The notes beneath the pieces are model-generated. The model did no database searches, was not told the DNA's origin, and saw only the letters and a program-made list of their open reading frames with translations. Positions 52,162 to 61,273 of a DNA stretch of 64,000 nt are shown one piece after another. Source of the stretch: Martensiomyces pterosporus. Lineage: Eukaryota; Kickxellomycota; Kickxellomycetes; Kickxellales; Kickxellaceae. Location: assembly GCA_025201845.1 (NCBI GenBank), contig MU603937.1, forward strand, positions 116,854-180,853, in the 5' to 3' direction. A program made the position numbers and the translations under genes. Positions within the stretch are counted from its first letter, which is position 1. Each line of letters begins with the position of its first letter.

Positions 52162-52863
52162 TTAGCTTGTGACGCAAAGCGCTACTCCCAGGACGATGCA
52201 GGCCATGCCGAGCATTTCCCTGCGTGCTGGCATTTTCTCGCCGATCAGCACGCCAGCCAAGATTGTGAATATCAGTGCGAGCGAGTTTGTGATTGGCACT
52301 GCCACAGTAATATCTACACGCTCCGTTGAATGAAGACTGCTGAGGTGGGTTAATACCAAGTGCAAGGAGTTTATGTGCAAATACCAGAGAGCAATGCCCC
52401 TATGCCTTACCTGCAGAGCTAAGCGTGTAGTAGTACACAGCCGATCCGCTCAGATTGATAGCCAACGGAAGCACGTACTAATGGAGATAGTATACAGAAT
52501 AATAAATGCAGCCAGTTAGAGCCATGGCAAAGCAACAGTGGGGCTTGAAATCGACCTGCCTCGCGCCTGTAACTCCTACCTTCCAGTTCGTGAACAGGAA
52601 CCATGTCTCTGCTAGCGTTTGCTTGACCCAGCTGTCCTTCTTGATCTTTTCGATTCCCTCAGATCCGCGTTTGATAAATGGGTTGGTGAACCCCCAGCAC
52701 AATGCCGTCAGAACAAACCCCACGCAACTCTCTACGAACTTATTTTTAAAAAAAGAAATACACCCATGGAGCATTAGGCAACGCATTGATGCTCCAGTGC
52801 TTTCTGGGCGCACAACAGCAATAACGTTAAACCGAACTTACGCAGCAGCCCAGCAATGTCCAT
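52162..52863 (-). CDS. TMEM234-like small membrane protein (DMT superfamily)
   Basis: Four small exons (52842-52863, 52580-52731, 52411-52477, 52162-52313) give 130 residues, rebuilt from consistent GT-AG junctions. The order is MDIAGLL|QSCVGFVLTALCWGFTNPF, the linker IKRGSEGIEKIKKDSW, WFLFTNWK|YVLPLAINLSGSAVYYYTLSSA, and |DITVAVPITNSLALIFTILAG followed by EKMPARREMLGMACIVLGVALCVTS. Four TM helices and the LxVAVPxxNSLA motif match the TMEM234 family, a half-size drug/metabolite transporter relative of unknown substrate. It is present in animals and some early fungi and often missing from yeasts. Each exon carries roughly one helix. Confidence 0.85.
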
Positions 52864-53019
52864 GCCCGATGCTGCCAATTAGAAGGTAGTATGAAAAAAA
52901 GTTGGCATGAGCTACCGAGCACACCCAGAGAGAGCTGCAGGTTCAAGCCGAGGCTCAGACTGACGATGTGGTTATGACACATCACCTGATTTTTGAGGGA
53001 AAATAGCTCAAGCGAGATG

Positions 53020-53179
53020 GCAAAAGGAGATGATCCGAATGGCTGATTTCTGCCAGGTTCGAACTGGCGACCGTCTGCGTGTTAGGCAGACGTGATAACC
53101 AACTACACCAAGAAATCGTATCCAATCGGGTTCTCTGTCCGTTGGATTTTATGTACTATGTCACTCCTATATCCACATC
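53020..53179 (-). repeat. Inverted repeat arm 1 (tRNA-Val with flanks, uninterrupted)
   Basis: The reverse complement of this segment matches 54685-54728 joined to 55206-55326, with only about three mismatches in the 62-bp upstream flank (for example ATTGG/ACTGG and TACATA/CAAATA). It represents the empty form of the site that is split by the LTR-like element at copy 2. Confidence 0.88.
53044..53117 (-). tRNA. tRNA-Val(AAC), copy 1
   Basis: 74 nt. The acceptor stem GATTTCT/AGAAATC pairs perfectly, the anticodon stem TCTGC/GCAGA encloses the loop CTAACAC (anticodon AAC), and the B box GTTCGAACC is intact, with a GTAGTTGG A-box region. There is no intron. TTTT in the 3' flank can stop Pol III. 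The 5' flank is uninterrupted, in contrast to copy 2. Confidence 0.96.
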
Positions 53180-53768
53180 ATCGATATCATGTCGTAATCG
53201 ATCCCCTTCCAAAGCCAATAGCCCCGCTGTCGAGAACGATTTATACTGTCGTTTGCTACTGCAGTCAGCACCAAAGCAGTAGCGTGCATTCTGCTGTCCG
53301 AACACTTTCATCAACGTTTCATCTGGTAGCCTAGGACACTGAGGACTACACTGGTTGATAGGACAGTATGCCAATTAAGCCCAAAAGCAGGGCAAAGCCG
53401 AGAAGCAGTGTAAACGCCTCAATCTTGCTTGATTGCCAGAGAGAAAAAAACGCCATCTACATGATATAACCCCTTATGTCCCTAAGCATATCTATCTTAG
53501 CTCCAAACCCCCACAATGCTCCGTCAACAACTGTGACGCTGCACTGGCAAACCCATGCATGTGGAAACCAAGAACGAGACCTGTGCTGGCTGATCCCCTG
53601 CAACCTGTCCTCCCAGTGGTTTCAGTTAATTCTAACGGTGCTAATGCACCGGTGGCATGTGCCATCGAGCACAGCAACCAACCAGACAATTCTTGTGCTG
53701 CCACCCAGTTGCCGCTCTATTTATCTCAGTTCTTGTATGCAGCCTTTTCAGTACTCCAACACGATGCT

Positions 53769-54062
53769 TCAGTGGCGGTGTTGGCTGGCAGTTGTGTTTA
53801 GCTTTTGGCACCTCCAGCAGACACACAGCGCAGAACCATCTTCTCTCTCGATGACGGTTCTGTTTGCAGCGCGGAGCATCCATGAGGGCAAATGCTCAGT
53901 CTCGCAGCCACCTGTAAAACCACGAGGCATGTATGCTTCCCAGTGATTTGGCCCAAAGTTGGTGTGCTCTGCAAGAGCCTCAAACATGCATATTGACTTA
54001 GCAGAGACTGTGAAGCCAGCTTCATAAAACTCCCTGGCTTTATCGCACCTTCTGGAAATCAT
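53769..54062 (-). CDS. Uncharacterised ORF, possibly a remnant or orphan gene
   Basis: 97 codons from ATG to stop; the frame is open further upstream to about 54160 without a Met. Composition looks protein-like: SRRCDKAREFYEAGFTVSAK, MFEALAEHTNFGPNHWEAY and a Cys-containing end with CETEHLPSW and CVCWRCQ. The CxCxxC cluster could bind metal. I recognise no family. The location between tRNA-flanked repeats makes a decayed mobile-element gene or an exon of a lost gene plausible. Confidence 0.3.
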   Translation of the reverse strand: MISRRCDKAREFYEAGFTVSAKSICMFEALAEHTNFGPNHWEAYMPRGFTGGCETEHLPSWMLRAANRTVIEREDGSALCVCWRCQKLNTTASQHRH

Positions 54063-54684
54063 GCCTGCTCGCTGAGCATCTTTTACCGAGAGACTGAGGA
54101 AGTGAATTGTATATACGCAAATCCTGTCAAATTGGCTTTCAAGCACTGCCCGCAGGATAACAGGTCAGAAACCTTCACCCTTTGCGATAATCCGATGCAT
54201 TCAGCTGGCAATAGCACAAGCAGCTCAGAATAGCTTTTTTGTATTGATAATTCAACTCCTTAAGATCCTAGCTCGAGACAGCGTAAATACCACCAAGCCA
54301 CTACAAACAGTCAAATTGGCACAAAACGGCGACTCTGGGCACAGATAGAACAGTTAATTGAGTGTCTAAAACACCATCGGTGATATGCCTAGACTATGAG
54401 AAGTTAGGCACTTGGGCTTCTACACTCCAAGTTAGCTTGAAGAGGATTCCTACAAGCAAACTGATACGCTCACTCAACGCATTTGATAAATACGGAAACA
54501 GCTAATATGATAACATTGTCCCGGAAGTCATTCTAGATCCTCACATACTGAGGTTCTTTGGGAGGTTTGTCTTGCAGTCATCTAACAAATGGTGTGTCAA
54601 CGTCGCCTATTTTAAAGGCCTCGACCCTTGAGGCTTTACACTGGAATACATAGTAGAGGCATTTCCATACAATGATATGTCACC

Positions 54685-54728
54685 GATGTGGATATAGGAG
54701 TGACATAGCAAATAAAATCCAACGGACA
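54685..54728 (+). repeat. Inverted repeat arm 2, distal part (tRNA-Val upstream flank)
   Basis: GATGTGGATATAGGAGTGAC... AATCCAACGGACA matches the upstream flank of tRNA-Val copy 1 in inverted orientation and stops exactly where the LTR-like element begins. Confidence 0.88.
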
Positions 54729-55205
54729 TGTAATGCTTTCTGTTAAGTTAGGTCGTATTCTTCAGTGTTAAATCCAAAACTGAGCAAAACTAAGCTAAGC
54801 CTTCCTTCTCCTGGATGCTGTNNNNNNNNNNNNNNNNNNNNNNNNNNNNNNNNNNNNNNNNNNNNNNNNNNNNNNNNNNNNNNNNNNNNNNNNNNNNNNN
54901 NNNNNNNNNNNNNNNNNNNNNNNNNNNNNNNNNNNNNNNNNNNNNNNNNNNNNNNNNNNNNNNNNNNNNNNNNNNNNNNNNNNNNNNNNNNNNNNNNNNN
55001 NNNNNNNNNNNNNNNNNNNNNNNNNNNNNNNNNNNNNNNNNNNNNNNNNNNNNNNNNNNNNNNNNNNNNNNNNNNNNNNNNNNNNNNNNNNNNNNNNNNN
55101 NNNNNNNNNNNNNNNNNNNNNNNNNNNNNNNNNNNNNNNNNNNNNNNTGGTCGGTCGCTCCGCTCAGTCTGCCGGTTTACAAGTCCTTTGGTCAGATCCA
55201 TCACA
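54729..55205. mobile_element. LTR-like insertion (solo LTR or gapped retrotransposon) upstream of tRNA-Val
   Basis: The element starts TGTAATGC and ends CATCACA (TGT...ACA termini). It is flanked by the direct repeat GACA (54725-54728 and 55206-55209) and interrupts a sequence that is continuous beside tRNA-Val copy 1, where GACA occurs once. Insertion lies 18 bp upstream of the mature tRNA 5' end, where Ty3-like elements integrate at the Pol III start site. Visible sequence is ~150 bp; 326 bases are N, so internal coding regions could be hidden. A 5-bp duplication with one mismatch (GGACA/AGACA) is equally possible. Confidence 0.72.
54822..55147. other. Assembly gap (326 N)
   Basis: All bases are N, inside the LTR-like element. 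A repeat that could not be assembled is the natural explanation. Confidence 0.97.
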
Positions 55206-55326
55206 GACAGAGAACCCGACTGGATACGATTTCTTGGTGTAGTTGGTTATCACGTCTGCCTAACACGCAGACGGTCGCCAGTTCGAACCTGGCAGAAATC
55301 AACCATTCGGATCATCTCCTTTTTGC
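55206..55326 (+). repeat. Inverted repeat arm 2, proximal part (tRNA-Val with flanks)
   Basis: Carries the 18-bp upstream flank GAGAACCCGACTGGATAC, tRNA-Val copy 2 and the 3' flank CCATTCGGATCATCTCC plus a T5 terminator, all matching arm 1 in inverted orientation. Similarity stops right after the T run. Confidence 0.9.
55228..55301 (+). tRNA. tRNA-Val(AAC), copy 2
   Basis: Identical in sequence to copy 1 over the 74-nt gene, in the opposite orientation. The anticodon is AAC in the CTAACAC loop, with intact acceptor stem and B box. A TTTTT terminator lies 18-22 nt downstream. The promoter-proximal flank beyond 18 bp is occupied by the LTR-like element. Confidence 0.96.
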
Positions 55327-55521
55327 TGTCCATTTTGCATCTGCGGCGTTTTCCTGCTGTTGGCTTCTTGTCGCATGGTGATGTGGCTTTTACATATTTT
55401 TTGATAGTTTTGTTGGAAAAGTGCGTCGGCTCAACATTCAAAGCGGTAGAATAGAGCGTACCAGTGGCTTGGAATATGCGAATAAATGACACATAAGTGT
55501 ATCTCATCGCTAATTTCTATT

Positions 55522-58227
55522 TTACTCGTCGGCGGTGGTGATGTCGCCATACTCCCACATGCCGCGGTGGGCAGAGCGGGCCTGGTTGGCAAGTTCCTCG
55601 ATCTTGGCAGCACCGGCTGCATTGTGCAGAGAGGCAAGGCTGCGCTTATCGGCGATGGCATATCCAGCAGATGTAAGCTCACCGTTGACGCTCTTCTCAA
55701 GCACCGGGCGACCGAGCGCAGGGTCGTAGAGCGTGAGGTGGAGCAGGCCAGCGGGGGAGCGAGCCTCAACGTTGGCAACAAGCTGGCGGCCCTCAACAAG
55801 ACGGCGGGCCTCCTCAAACGCATCGCCCACGTAGTCAGCAGCAAGGGTCTCGGAGGGAAGCTGCAAGAAAGCAAGCTGAGCCTCGTGGGCCTGGGCGGGC
55901 AGAGCGGTGAACTTGGATGACAGAGGGCGGATGCGGTCAAGGCCGATGGTCTCCGAGTTTCCAAAATCGACGTATACGACCTCGAATTCCTTCTTTCCGG
56001 GAAGGGCCTTGCGGATCTTGGCGCGGTGCCACTCATCACCAACAGTATAGCAGGCGCTGACGAGCTGGCCAGCCTTGGGCGCAAAGTCAGCGCTGGCAGG
56101 CTCCTGAGAGATGGCCAGATCAGCCATAAGGTTCTCGAGCTCGCGGATTGCCGATGGCTTGGCGATCTGGACATAGAACAGCGACGGGCTGACGAGCTCC
56201 GACACCACAACGTCGAGGAACTCGATGCGGGGCTTGAGGGCCTGTGCAGGCACGCTGGCGAGCTTCTCGGCCTCCTGCTTCTGCTGCTCGATCTTCTTTG
56301 CCTCGGCAGCAGCATCAAAATCAGCCCACACACCGCGCTTATCAGCCTTTGCGCGGCGCTCAGCAGAGTACAGTTTGTTGGTGTGGGGGCTCTGCTCAGC
56401 GCTAAAATCGTGCACTGTGGCAAGGCCCTCGTGGAGCAGGTTCTCAGCGAGATTCTCGTTCTTGCTCAGCCAGATCGAGCCAATGAATCCACCGTTCTTG
56501 TCAACACCCTCAAACTCAGCCTCCACATCGCGCTGCATTGCGTGCCTTGTGGTGTACTCTAGCGCCTCGGCGCCCAGAGGCTCGCCTGCCTCGCCGTCGT
56601 TGCGTGGCGCACGCGGACAGCGAATACCGCCCAGGACAAACGTCAGCTTGACGTTCTCGCGCGGGATGTGCAGGCGCAGGCGTGCACCAGCGCTGACATA
56701 GTCGACAACGCAAGAGACGCGGCCACTGCGCTGCCAGTGGGTGATAAACGAACGAGCACGCACGGTGTTCTCCGAGGCATCTGCGACCTTGGGCGCCTTC
56801 TTGGGCTTTCCAGAGTGAATGCCGAGCTTGGCTTCTGCGGCACGGGTCTCAGCAGCAAGAAGCTCGTCGTAGTTGGACGAGCGGTTGTTGTCGTCAGCGC
56901 GGTACCTCAGCACTCCAGCCAGGCCGTTCTTGACCAGGTGAGCACCAATGTCCTCGCTCTTGATCCTGATGGTAGCGCAGTCGCGAGCGCGGAAGTTGTC
57001 CTGAGCGGGCTTGTGGTAGTCGACGTTGACGACAACAGGCTTGCCAATGCACAGGCGGCGCAGGGACTCACGTGCTTGCTCAGCATAGCCAGCCTGGTCG
57101 GGGTCAGACATGCGTGGCTGGCGGATCGAGGAGAGCTGGAACTCGCGGTCCTTGTTCTTCTCCAGGTCGTGCACCAGCACGGTGTCGCCGCTGATGACGC
57201 GGATAACGGTGCCATCAAACTTCTCGCCAGTGCCCTGAGTCAACGGGCCCTCAAAGCCATGCCAGACGCGGATGCGCTTGGCCTTGGCCGTGCGTTCGAG
57301 CGCACGCAGCTTGGATGCACCGCCCTCAAAGTAAGAGGCGGACCAGTCAACGACCTTTGCATATGAGCTGGAGACCAGCCATTCGGCAATGTTACCGGCT
57401 GGGTGGATGATGCTGCCAACAAAGGTGCCGCTGGCCGAGGCTCCCTGGGGCATGCCCTCGAGCTTGACCTTGACATCCTGCTGCAAGAGACGGATCTCGA
57501 CGTTGAACTTGGCCTCGTCGCCATACGGCTCAATAAGGTCAGGCTGACCCGGGATATTTGTGCGCACGGCAGGCGCCTTGACTCCTGTAAGCAGGAGCGT
57601 GATCATCTGGTGGCAGGTTGGCAAATGGAGGGTGACACGCATGGTGGTAGCATCACGGACCTGCTCAACAGTAGCACGCAGCTCGCGGCCCTTGTTCTGT
57701 GCGAGGAACTTCTCAGCGTCAATGTCAAAGGTAGTCAGGCGGGGGCGCGACTTTTGCGGCTTATCGCTCCACATTCCGCGGCGGCCCTTGCGCGCATACT
57801 CCTCCTCCTCCAACAGACGCTCGATCAGCTCGGCCTCCTCGTCGGTGGAATCGCTACGCGAAAGCTGGCTCCGCGCGTTATCGGTAACCTTCGCCCAGCC
57901 TTCATGAACCAGCATCACAGAGACCTCGTCCGTGGTTTCCTTTGGCCCGAGGTATACGCTGCCGTACTCGCGGCCACCGCCGGTCTTGTAGCGCACGGTG
58001 AACTTGACTGCTTTAGAGACTACTCGCCGGCGCAGGAACTCGCGGGACTCAAGGGCAAAGGGCTCATCGGGGATGCCCTTCTTTGCATTGCCCAGATGCG
58101 GCGCCTGAATGTAAGCGAGTCCGAGTGTGCGCTCGGGAGGAGGCTGGTTGCCGCGCTGGGTGGCACGGAGAACGAGGCTGTCGCCGGAGAAGGCAAGCTT
58201 TACAAAGGCGCTTTGCAGATGAGCCAT
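55522..58227 (-). CDS. SND1: Tudor staphylococcal nuclease (SND1/Tudor-SN)
   Basis: Single exon, 901 residues, the usual length. Four SNase-like domains are in tandem; the first begins FVKLAFSGDSLVLRATQRG, with recurrent motifs such as GREYGSVYLG, FDGTVIRVISGDTVLVHD and FEGVDKNGGFIGSIWLSKNENLAENLLHEGLATVHDFS. A Tudor domain (about 712-765; AGQLVSACYTVGDEWHRAKIRK, FEVVYVDFGNSETIGLDRIRPL) is embedded in a fifth, split SNase fold. Tudor-SN binds RNA and symmetrically dimethylated arginine and acts in stress granules, splicing and RNA decay. It is absent from S. cerevisiae but kept in many other fungi. The start MAHLQSAF at 58227 is a normal N-terminus. Confidence 0.95.
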   Translation of the reverse strand: MAHLQSAFVKLAFSGDSLVLRATQRGNQPPPERTLGLAYIQAPHLGNAKKGIPDEPFALESREFLRRRVVSKAVKFTVRYKTGGGREYGSVYLGPKETTDEVSVMLVHEGWAKVTDNARSQLSRSDSTDEEAELIERLLEEEEYARKGRRGMWSDKPQKSRPRLTTFDIDAEKFLAQNKGRELRATVEQVRDATTMRVTLHLPTCHQMITLLLTGVKAPAVRTNIPGQPDLIEPYGDEAKFNVEIRLLQQDVKVKLEGMPQGASASGTFVGSIIHPAGNIAEWLVSSSYAKVVDWSASYFEGGASKLRALERTAKAKRIRVWHGFEGPLTQGTGEKFDGTVIRVISGDTVLVHDLEKNKDREFQLSSIRQPRMSDPDQAGYAEQARESLRRLCIGKPVVVNVDYHKPAQDNFRARDCATIRIKSEDIGAHLVKNGLAGVLRYRADDNNRSSNYDELLAAETRAAEAKLGIHSGKPKKAPKVADASENTVRARSFITHWQRSGRVSCVVDYVSAGARLRLHIPRENVKLTFVLGGIRCPRAPRNDGEAGEPLGAEALEYTTRHAMQRDVEAEFEGVDKNGGFIGSIWLSKNENLAENLLHEGLATVHDFSAEQSPHTNKLYSAERRAKADKRGVWADFDAAAEAKKIEQQKQEAEKLASVPAQALKPRIEFLDVVVSELVSPSLFYVQIAKPSAIRELENLMADLAISQEPASADFAPKAGQLVSACYTVGDEWHRAKIRKALPGKKEFEVVYVDFGNSETIGLDRIRPLSSKFTALPAQAHEAQLAFLQLPSETLAADYVGDAFEEARRLVEGRQLVANVEARSPAGLLHLTLYDPALGRPVLEKSVNGELTSAGYAIADKRSLASLHNAAGAAKIEELANQARSAHRGMWEYGDITTADE

Positions 58228-58582
58228 TTTCGGGGGTTTGTTTTATTTCTTTGCGGTGTTATTATGTGTGAGCGAGCGAAAGACAGATGCGAGGCAAGCG
58301 TGGCAAAAGAGACAGGAACGGAGTGGAACAGGAGAGAAGCGAGAGGCAGCAAGCGAGAATGCACGGTGCAGGTGCAGATGAGCCGGACCGTAAAGCGGCA
58401 GAGGGGAGCGCCTGCCACATCATGCCATTAAAGAGCGCTGAGCCAATCATCTCATTGGGCAGCAGCGAAAAGTAGCTGGCAGTAACTCAGTCTCGCTCGG
58501 TGGGCCAGAATAGCCGTCGCTCATTTTTCGCTCCATTTTGGCAGTCCGCCACATGGTGAATACGGTGTGCATACCGCGGTAT
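58228..58582. other. Intergenic: SND1 promoter and TAG-lipase 3' flank
   Basis: No gene is seen in 355 bp. It contains purine-rich sequence on the plus strand (58265-58350). Confidence 0.4.
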
Positions 58583-61273
58583 CTAGCCCGTCCACACATC
58601 CTCAGCGACAGATGACTGCATGTCGAGCTCCGGATTGGCCAAGAGCGAGTAGCGCTTTTTTGTTCGGTATCCAACGGCCGGCGCAGCCGATAGCTGCAGT
58701 GGCTGCGTAGACCGCGGGCGATGTGCGCGGCGTCTAATGCGCCTTTGACGAACCGGTCCACTTTGTCGCCACTTGCGCGATTGCCACCTTGAAAGTCGAC
58801 GTGGGGAGTGGCGTGGCGCCAAGGTGCTATCGTGTGTGCTGCTTGTTCCTGGTGGCAGCGCATCCAGAGGCTGTTGGTGGGGCTTTGCAGCTGCCTTGGA
58901 CCTCGCAGCGGCAAGGTGTGGTGAGATTGGGTGCAAAAGCTGCGTGCCCTTTGCTCTGGCCAAATAGCGGAATTGGCCGCTGATGCTCATGCACGCCTCC
59001 ATCCACCCAGCGGTGATGGCATCCTCGATCACCTGTCGCGTCTTTATCATCTTGAGCTTTGGCCAAGTCGCCACCAGACCCGCATTCATGCTGCTGGTAA
59101 GCGATTCCTTGGTCGGGTCCTTAAGCAGGCTGAAGTACTCGGACAAGGTCGATTTTGGAAGGATCGTGATATTGCCATCAAACTTTTGCAGCCAAATGTA
59201 CGTCCAGTCCTGGTTAAACAGCAGGGGCACCAGGTTAAGATCGCACAGAAGCCTCATCCATTTGCGGATGTCCAGCTTGAGTGCGTGCTCGACGGCGGAG
59301 AGAATAAACCCACCGCGCCAGATGCTGCTGTAGCGTCGTGCAGGCGGCTGCCCAATAGACCCGTCGCGGTCATAGAAAAACAGAGTGATGTGGGGATTCA
59401 CCTGGCTGACAACCGTGAACTGCACATTGAGTGTTTCGCGCAGATCCGCGCTCGGAATGTCGTTACGGAAACTGCCGTCTCGCCACTGCACACCGCTGCC
59501 CGTGTATGGCCTGATGGTGCCGTCGCGCGTCTTCATAAGGAGAACCATTGGCGGGAGCACGCCTGGCAGACACGCACTAGCCAAAACAGCGCTCCAAATC
59601 AGCACATCTGGCGTCGATATGTAGTTCATCAGCTTGGGTGGCGAGTATTTGTGGCCGATTGGCGTGCACGCAATGTTCAGAATCTTGCCCGTGCGCTCGA
59701 ATGCCTCGCGGAACGTCATGTCCCCGCGCGTGAACACCTGGGCTCTAGGCGCCCATTCGATGGCATCAAAGTAGTGGCCCTTGGTCAGCCAGCGGAGGAA
59801 CTTGCCGCGGTCAGACCCTTGGCACGCAGTCATATACTTGGCGAGCTCAGGCCGAATGACCTGCCTTAGCTCGTCGTCCGTATGTGTGCCCAGCAGTGCA
59901 GCAACAAGGGAACCCGAAGATGTACCAGAAATCACTCGTGGCAAGCGAGCCTCGTCCACGAGGCAGCGGGCAACACCCAGGTGCTTCCACCCCATTGCAG
60001 CGCCGCCCGACAGACACAGGGCTGTTCGTCCTTGCTGCCGCGCAACGTGACGGAAGAACGCTAGTTTCTCTGATGGCGACAGCAGCGTGGATTCGCGGAC
60101 GCAGTTGATTGACGCGACCACTTCAGCGATGTAATCGCCGACAATTCGTGTGGTCCCCGAATAGGCGCGTGCCCAGATCTCGCGGTTTTCCCAGCCGCCT
60201 GCATTAGCCTTGAGAGCGCCCTGGCGCAAAAGATCACACAGAGTCACAACTGCAGCTCTGCCATCCTTGTTGCCAACATCTTTCTGCCTACAGCAGCAGG
60301 TGCTACTACCATCACCAGTGCTCCTTTCACCGCAGTCTGGGCATTGCAGCGATCTGTCAACCTGGTGCCTGGCGCTGCGTAACGATGCTGTGATCCTCAG
60401 CAATAGAGGGGCGTCGTAGTACCGCGATTGCGCGTCTCGCTCACGGAGGTTTATTCCCGACTGGATGTCGATCTGGTGCGCATACTGCATATACTTCTCG
60501 TAATCAGATGCCGAACACAGCTTCCTATGCAGGACTCCGCGCTTGCCGCGCCAAATAAACAGCTTCTCGTACGCTGCAACGATCTGGCGGATTAGAACGT
60601 AGAATGCGAGCTCCAGAATGATGCCAGCCAGAATCAGCAGCATTAGCGGGATGCGCAAAACGGCGAATGTCTTTCCTGGAGACACACTGGAGGCACCTGG
60701 CCTCTTTCTTGACTTGGTGGAGTGCTGTGGCCCAAAAAGCGGCTCATCCTCTGTGGAGTCCAAAACACCATTGGTTCTCCTAAGTTCAGACAGCACCAAC
60801 AGCGCAGAGGCATTGCTGGACCGGCGGCGCTTTCTTCGAACATTTGCAGCAGCAGAATGGATGCTGTAATGGTTTCGCAGGTGCGGTTTCGATGGCACGC
60901 GGCGTACAGTCTCTGAGGCAGAATGCCGATGACTAGCAAGCGCCATTGCGGCTGCTGGTGTATTTGCAGCTGAACCAGCTGCTGTAGCTGTGATCCTTTC
61001 GCGAGCAGCCCAGTCTCTGTCAAGCATCACATCACGAAAGACCTGGAATTGCGAATAAAACGCCTTTGCCTCTTTAGTGGTCTTGGTCGAGCTCGATGGT
61101 ACCACTGGCCTCTCATATCCTTCCTGCACAGGCAGCACATCGAGCTTGCGAATATCGTAGCCATATTGTCGAGTGGTGGAGTGTGCCGAAGGCGCTTCAG
61201 GATCGTCCTTGCCGTATGGCCATGGCGGGGGACGGAATAGTACGTCCTCCCAGGAGCCAGCAGTACTGTCCAT
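58583..61273 (-). CDS. Patatin-like triacylglycerol lipase (Tgl3/4/5, SDP1 family)
   Basis: Single exon, 896 residues from ATG 61273 (upstream in-frame starts are only TTG). The N-terminal ~210 residues are disordered with an RRKRRRSS patch. One hydrophobic segment (about 215-240, LRIPLMLLILAGIILELAFYVLI) probably anchors to ER or lipid droplets. Patatin domain: oxyanion loop SGGAAMGWKHLGV, nucleophile elbow GTSSGS (about residue 450), and the catalytic Asp in QWRDGSF (about 598). SVEHALKLDIRKWMR-type helices and IWLQKFDGNITILP follow, as in the DUF3336/patatin proteins Tgl4 and plant SDP1, which mobilise stored triacylglycerol. A Cys-rich insertion (CPDCGERSTG...CCCRQ) within the preceding helical region could bind metal and is unusual. 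Confidence 0.9.
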   Translation of the reverse strand: MDSTAGSWEDVLFRPPPWPYGKDDPEAPSAHSTTRQYGYDIRKLDVLPVQEGYERPVVPSSSTKTTKEAKAFYSQFQVFRDVMLDRDWAARERITATAAGSAANTPAAAMALASHRHSASETVRRVPSKPHLRNHYSIHSAAANVRRKRRRSSNASALLVLSELRRTNGVLDSTEDEPLFGPQHSTKSRKRPGASSVSPGKTFAVLRIPLMLLILAGIILELAFYVLIRQIVAAYEKLFIWRGKRGVLHRKLCSASDYEKYMQYAHQIDIQSGINLRERDAQSRYYDAPLLLRITASLRSARHQVDRSLQCPDCGERSTGDGSSTCCCRQKDVGNKDGRAAVVTLCDLLRQGALKANAGGWENREIWARAYSGTTRIVGDYIAEVVASINCVRESTLLSPSEKLAFFRHVARQQGRTALCLSGGAAMGWKHLGVARCLVDEARLPRVISGTSSGSLVAALLGTHTDDELRQVIRPELAKYMTACQGSDRGKFLRWLTKGHYFDAIEWAPRAQVFTRGDMTFREAFERTGKILNIACTPIGHKYSPPKLMNYISTPDVLIWSAVLASACLPGVLPPMVLLMKTRDGTIRPYTGSGVQWRDGSFRNDIPSADLRETLNVQFTVVSQVNPHITLFFYDRDGSIGQPPARRYSSIWRGGFILSAVEHALKLDIRKWMRLLCDLNLVPLLFNQDWTYIWLQKFDGNITILPKSTLSEYFSLLKDPTKESLTSSMNAGLVATWPKLKMIKTRQVIEDAITAGWMEACMSISGQFRYLARAKGTQLLHPISPHLAAARSKAAAKPHQQPLDALPPGTSSTHDSTLAPRHSPRRLSRWQSRKWRQSGPVRQRRIRRRAHRPRSTQPLQLSAAPAVGYRTKKRYSLLANPELDMQSSVAEDVWTG

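Larger units (their letters stand above)
53118..54728. other. Gene-poor spacer between the inverted tRNA-Val genes
   Basis: About 1.6 kb, more AT-rich than the surroundings. Apart from the repeat arms, the only notable item is the minus-strand open frame at 53769-54062 (listed separately). I see no reverse transcriptase, integrase or transposase motif. Confidence 0.5.

Noticed and set aside
53118..54728. Full retrotransposon between the tRNA genes
   Set aside because: No reverse transcriptase, integrase, protease or Gag zinc-knuckle motif in any frame; only the gapped element at 54729-55205 has LTR-like ends.
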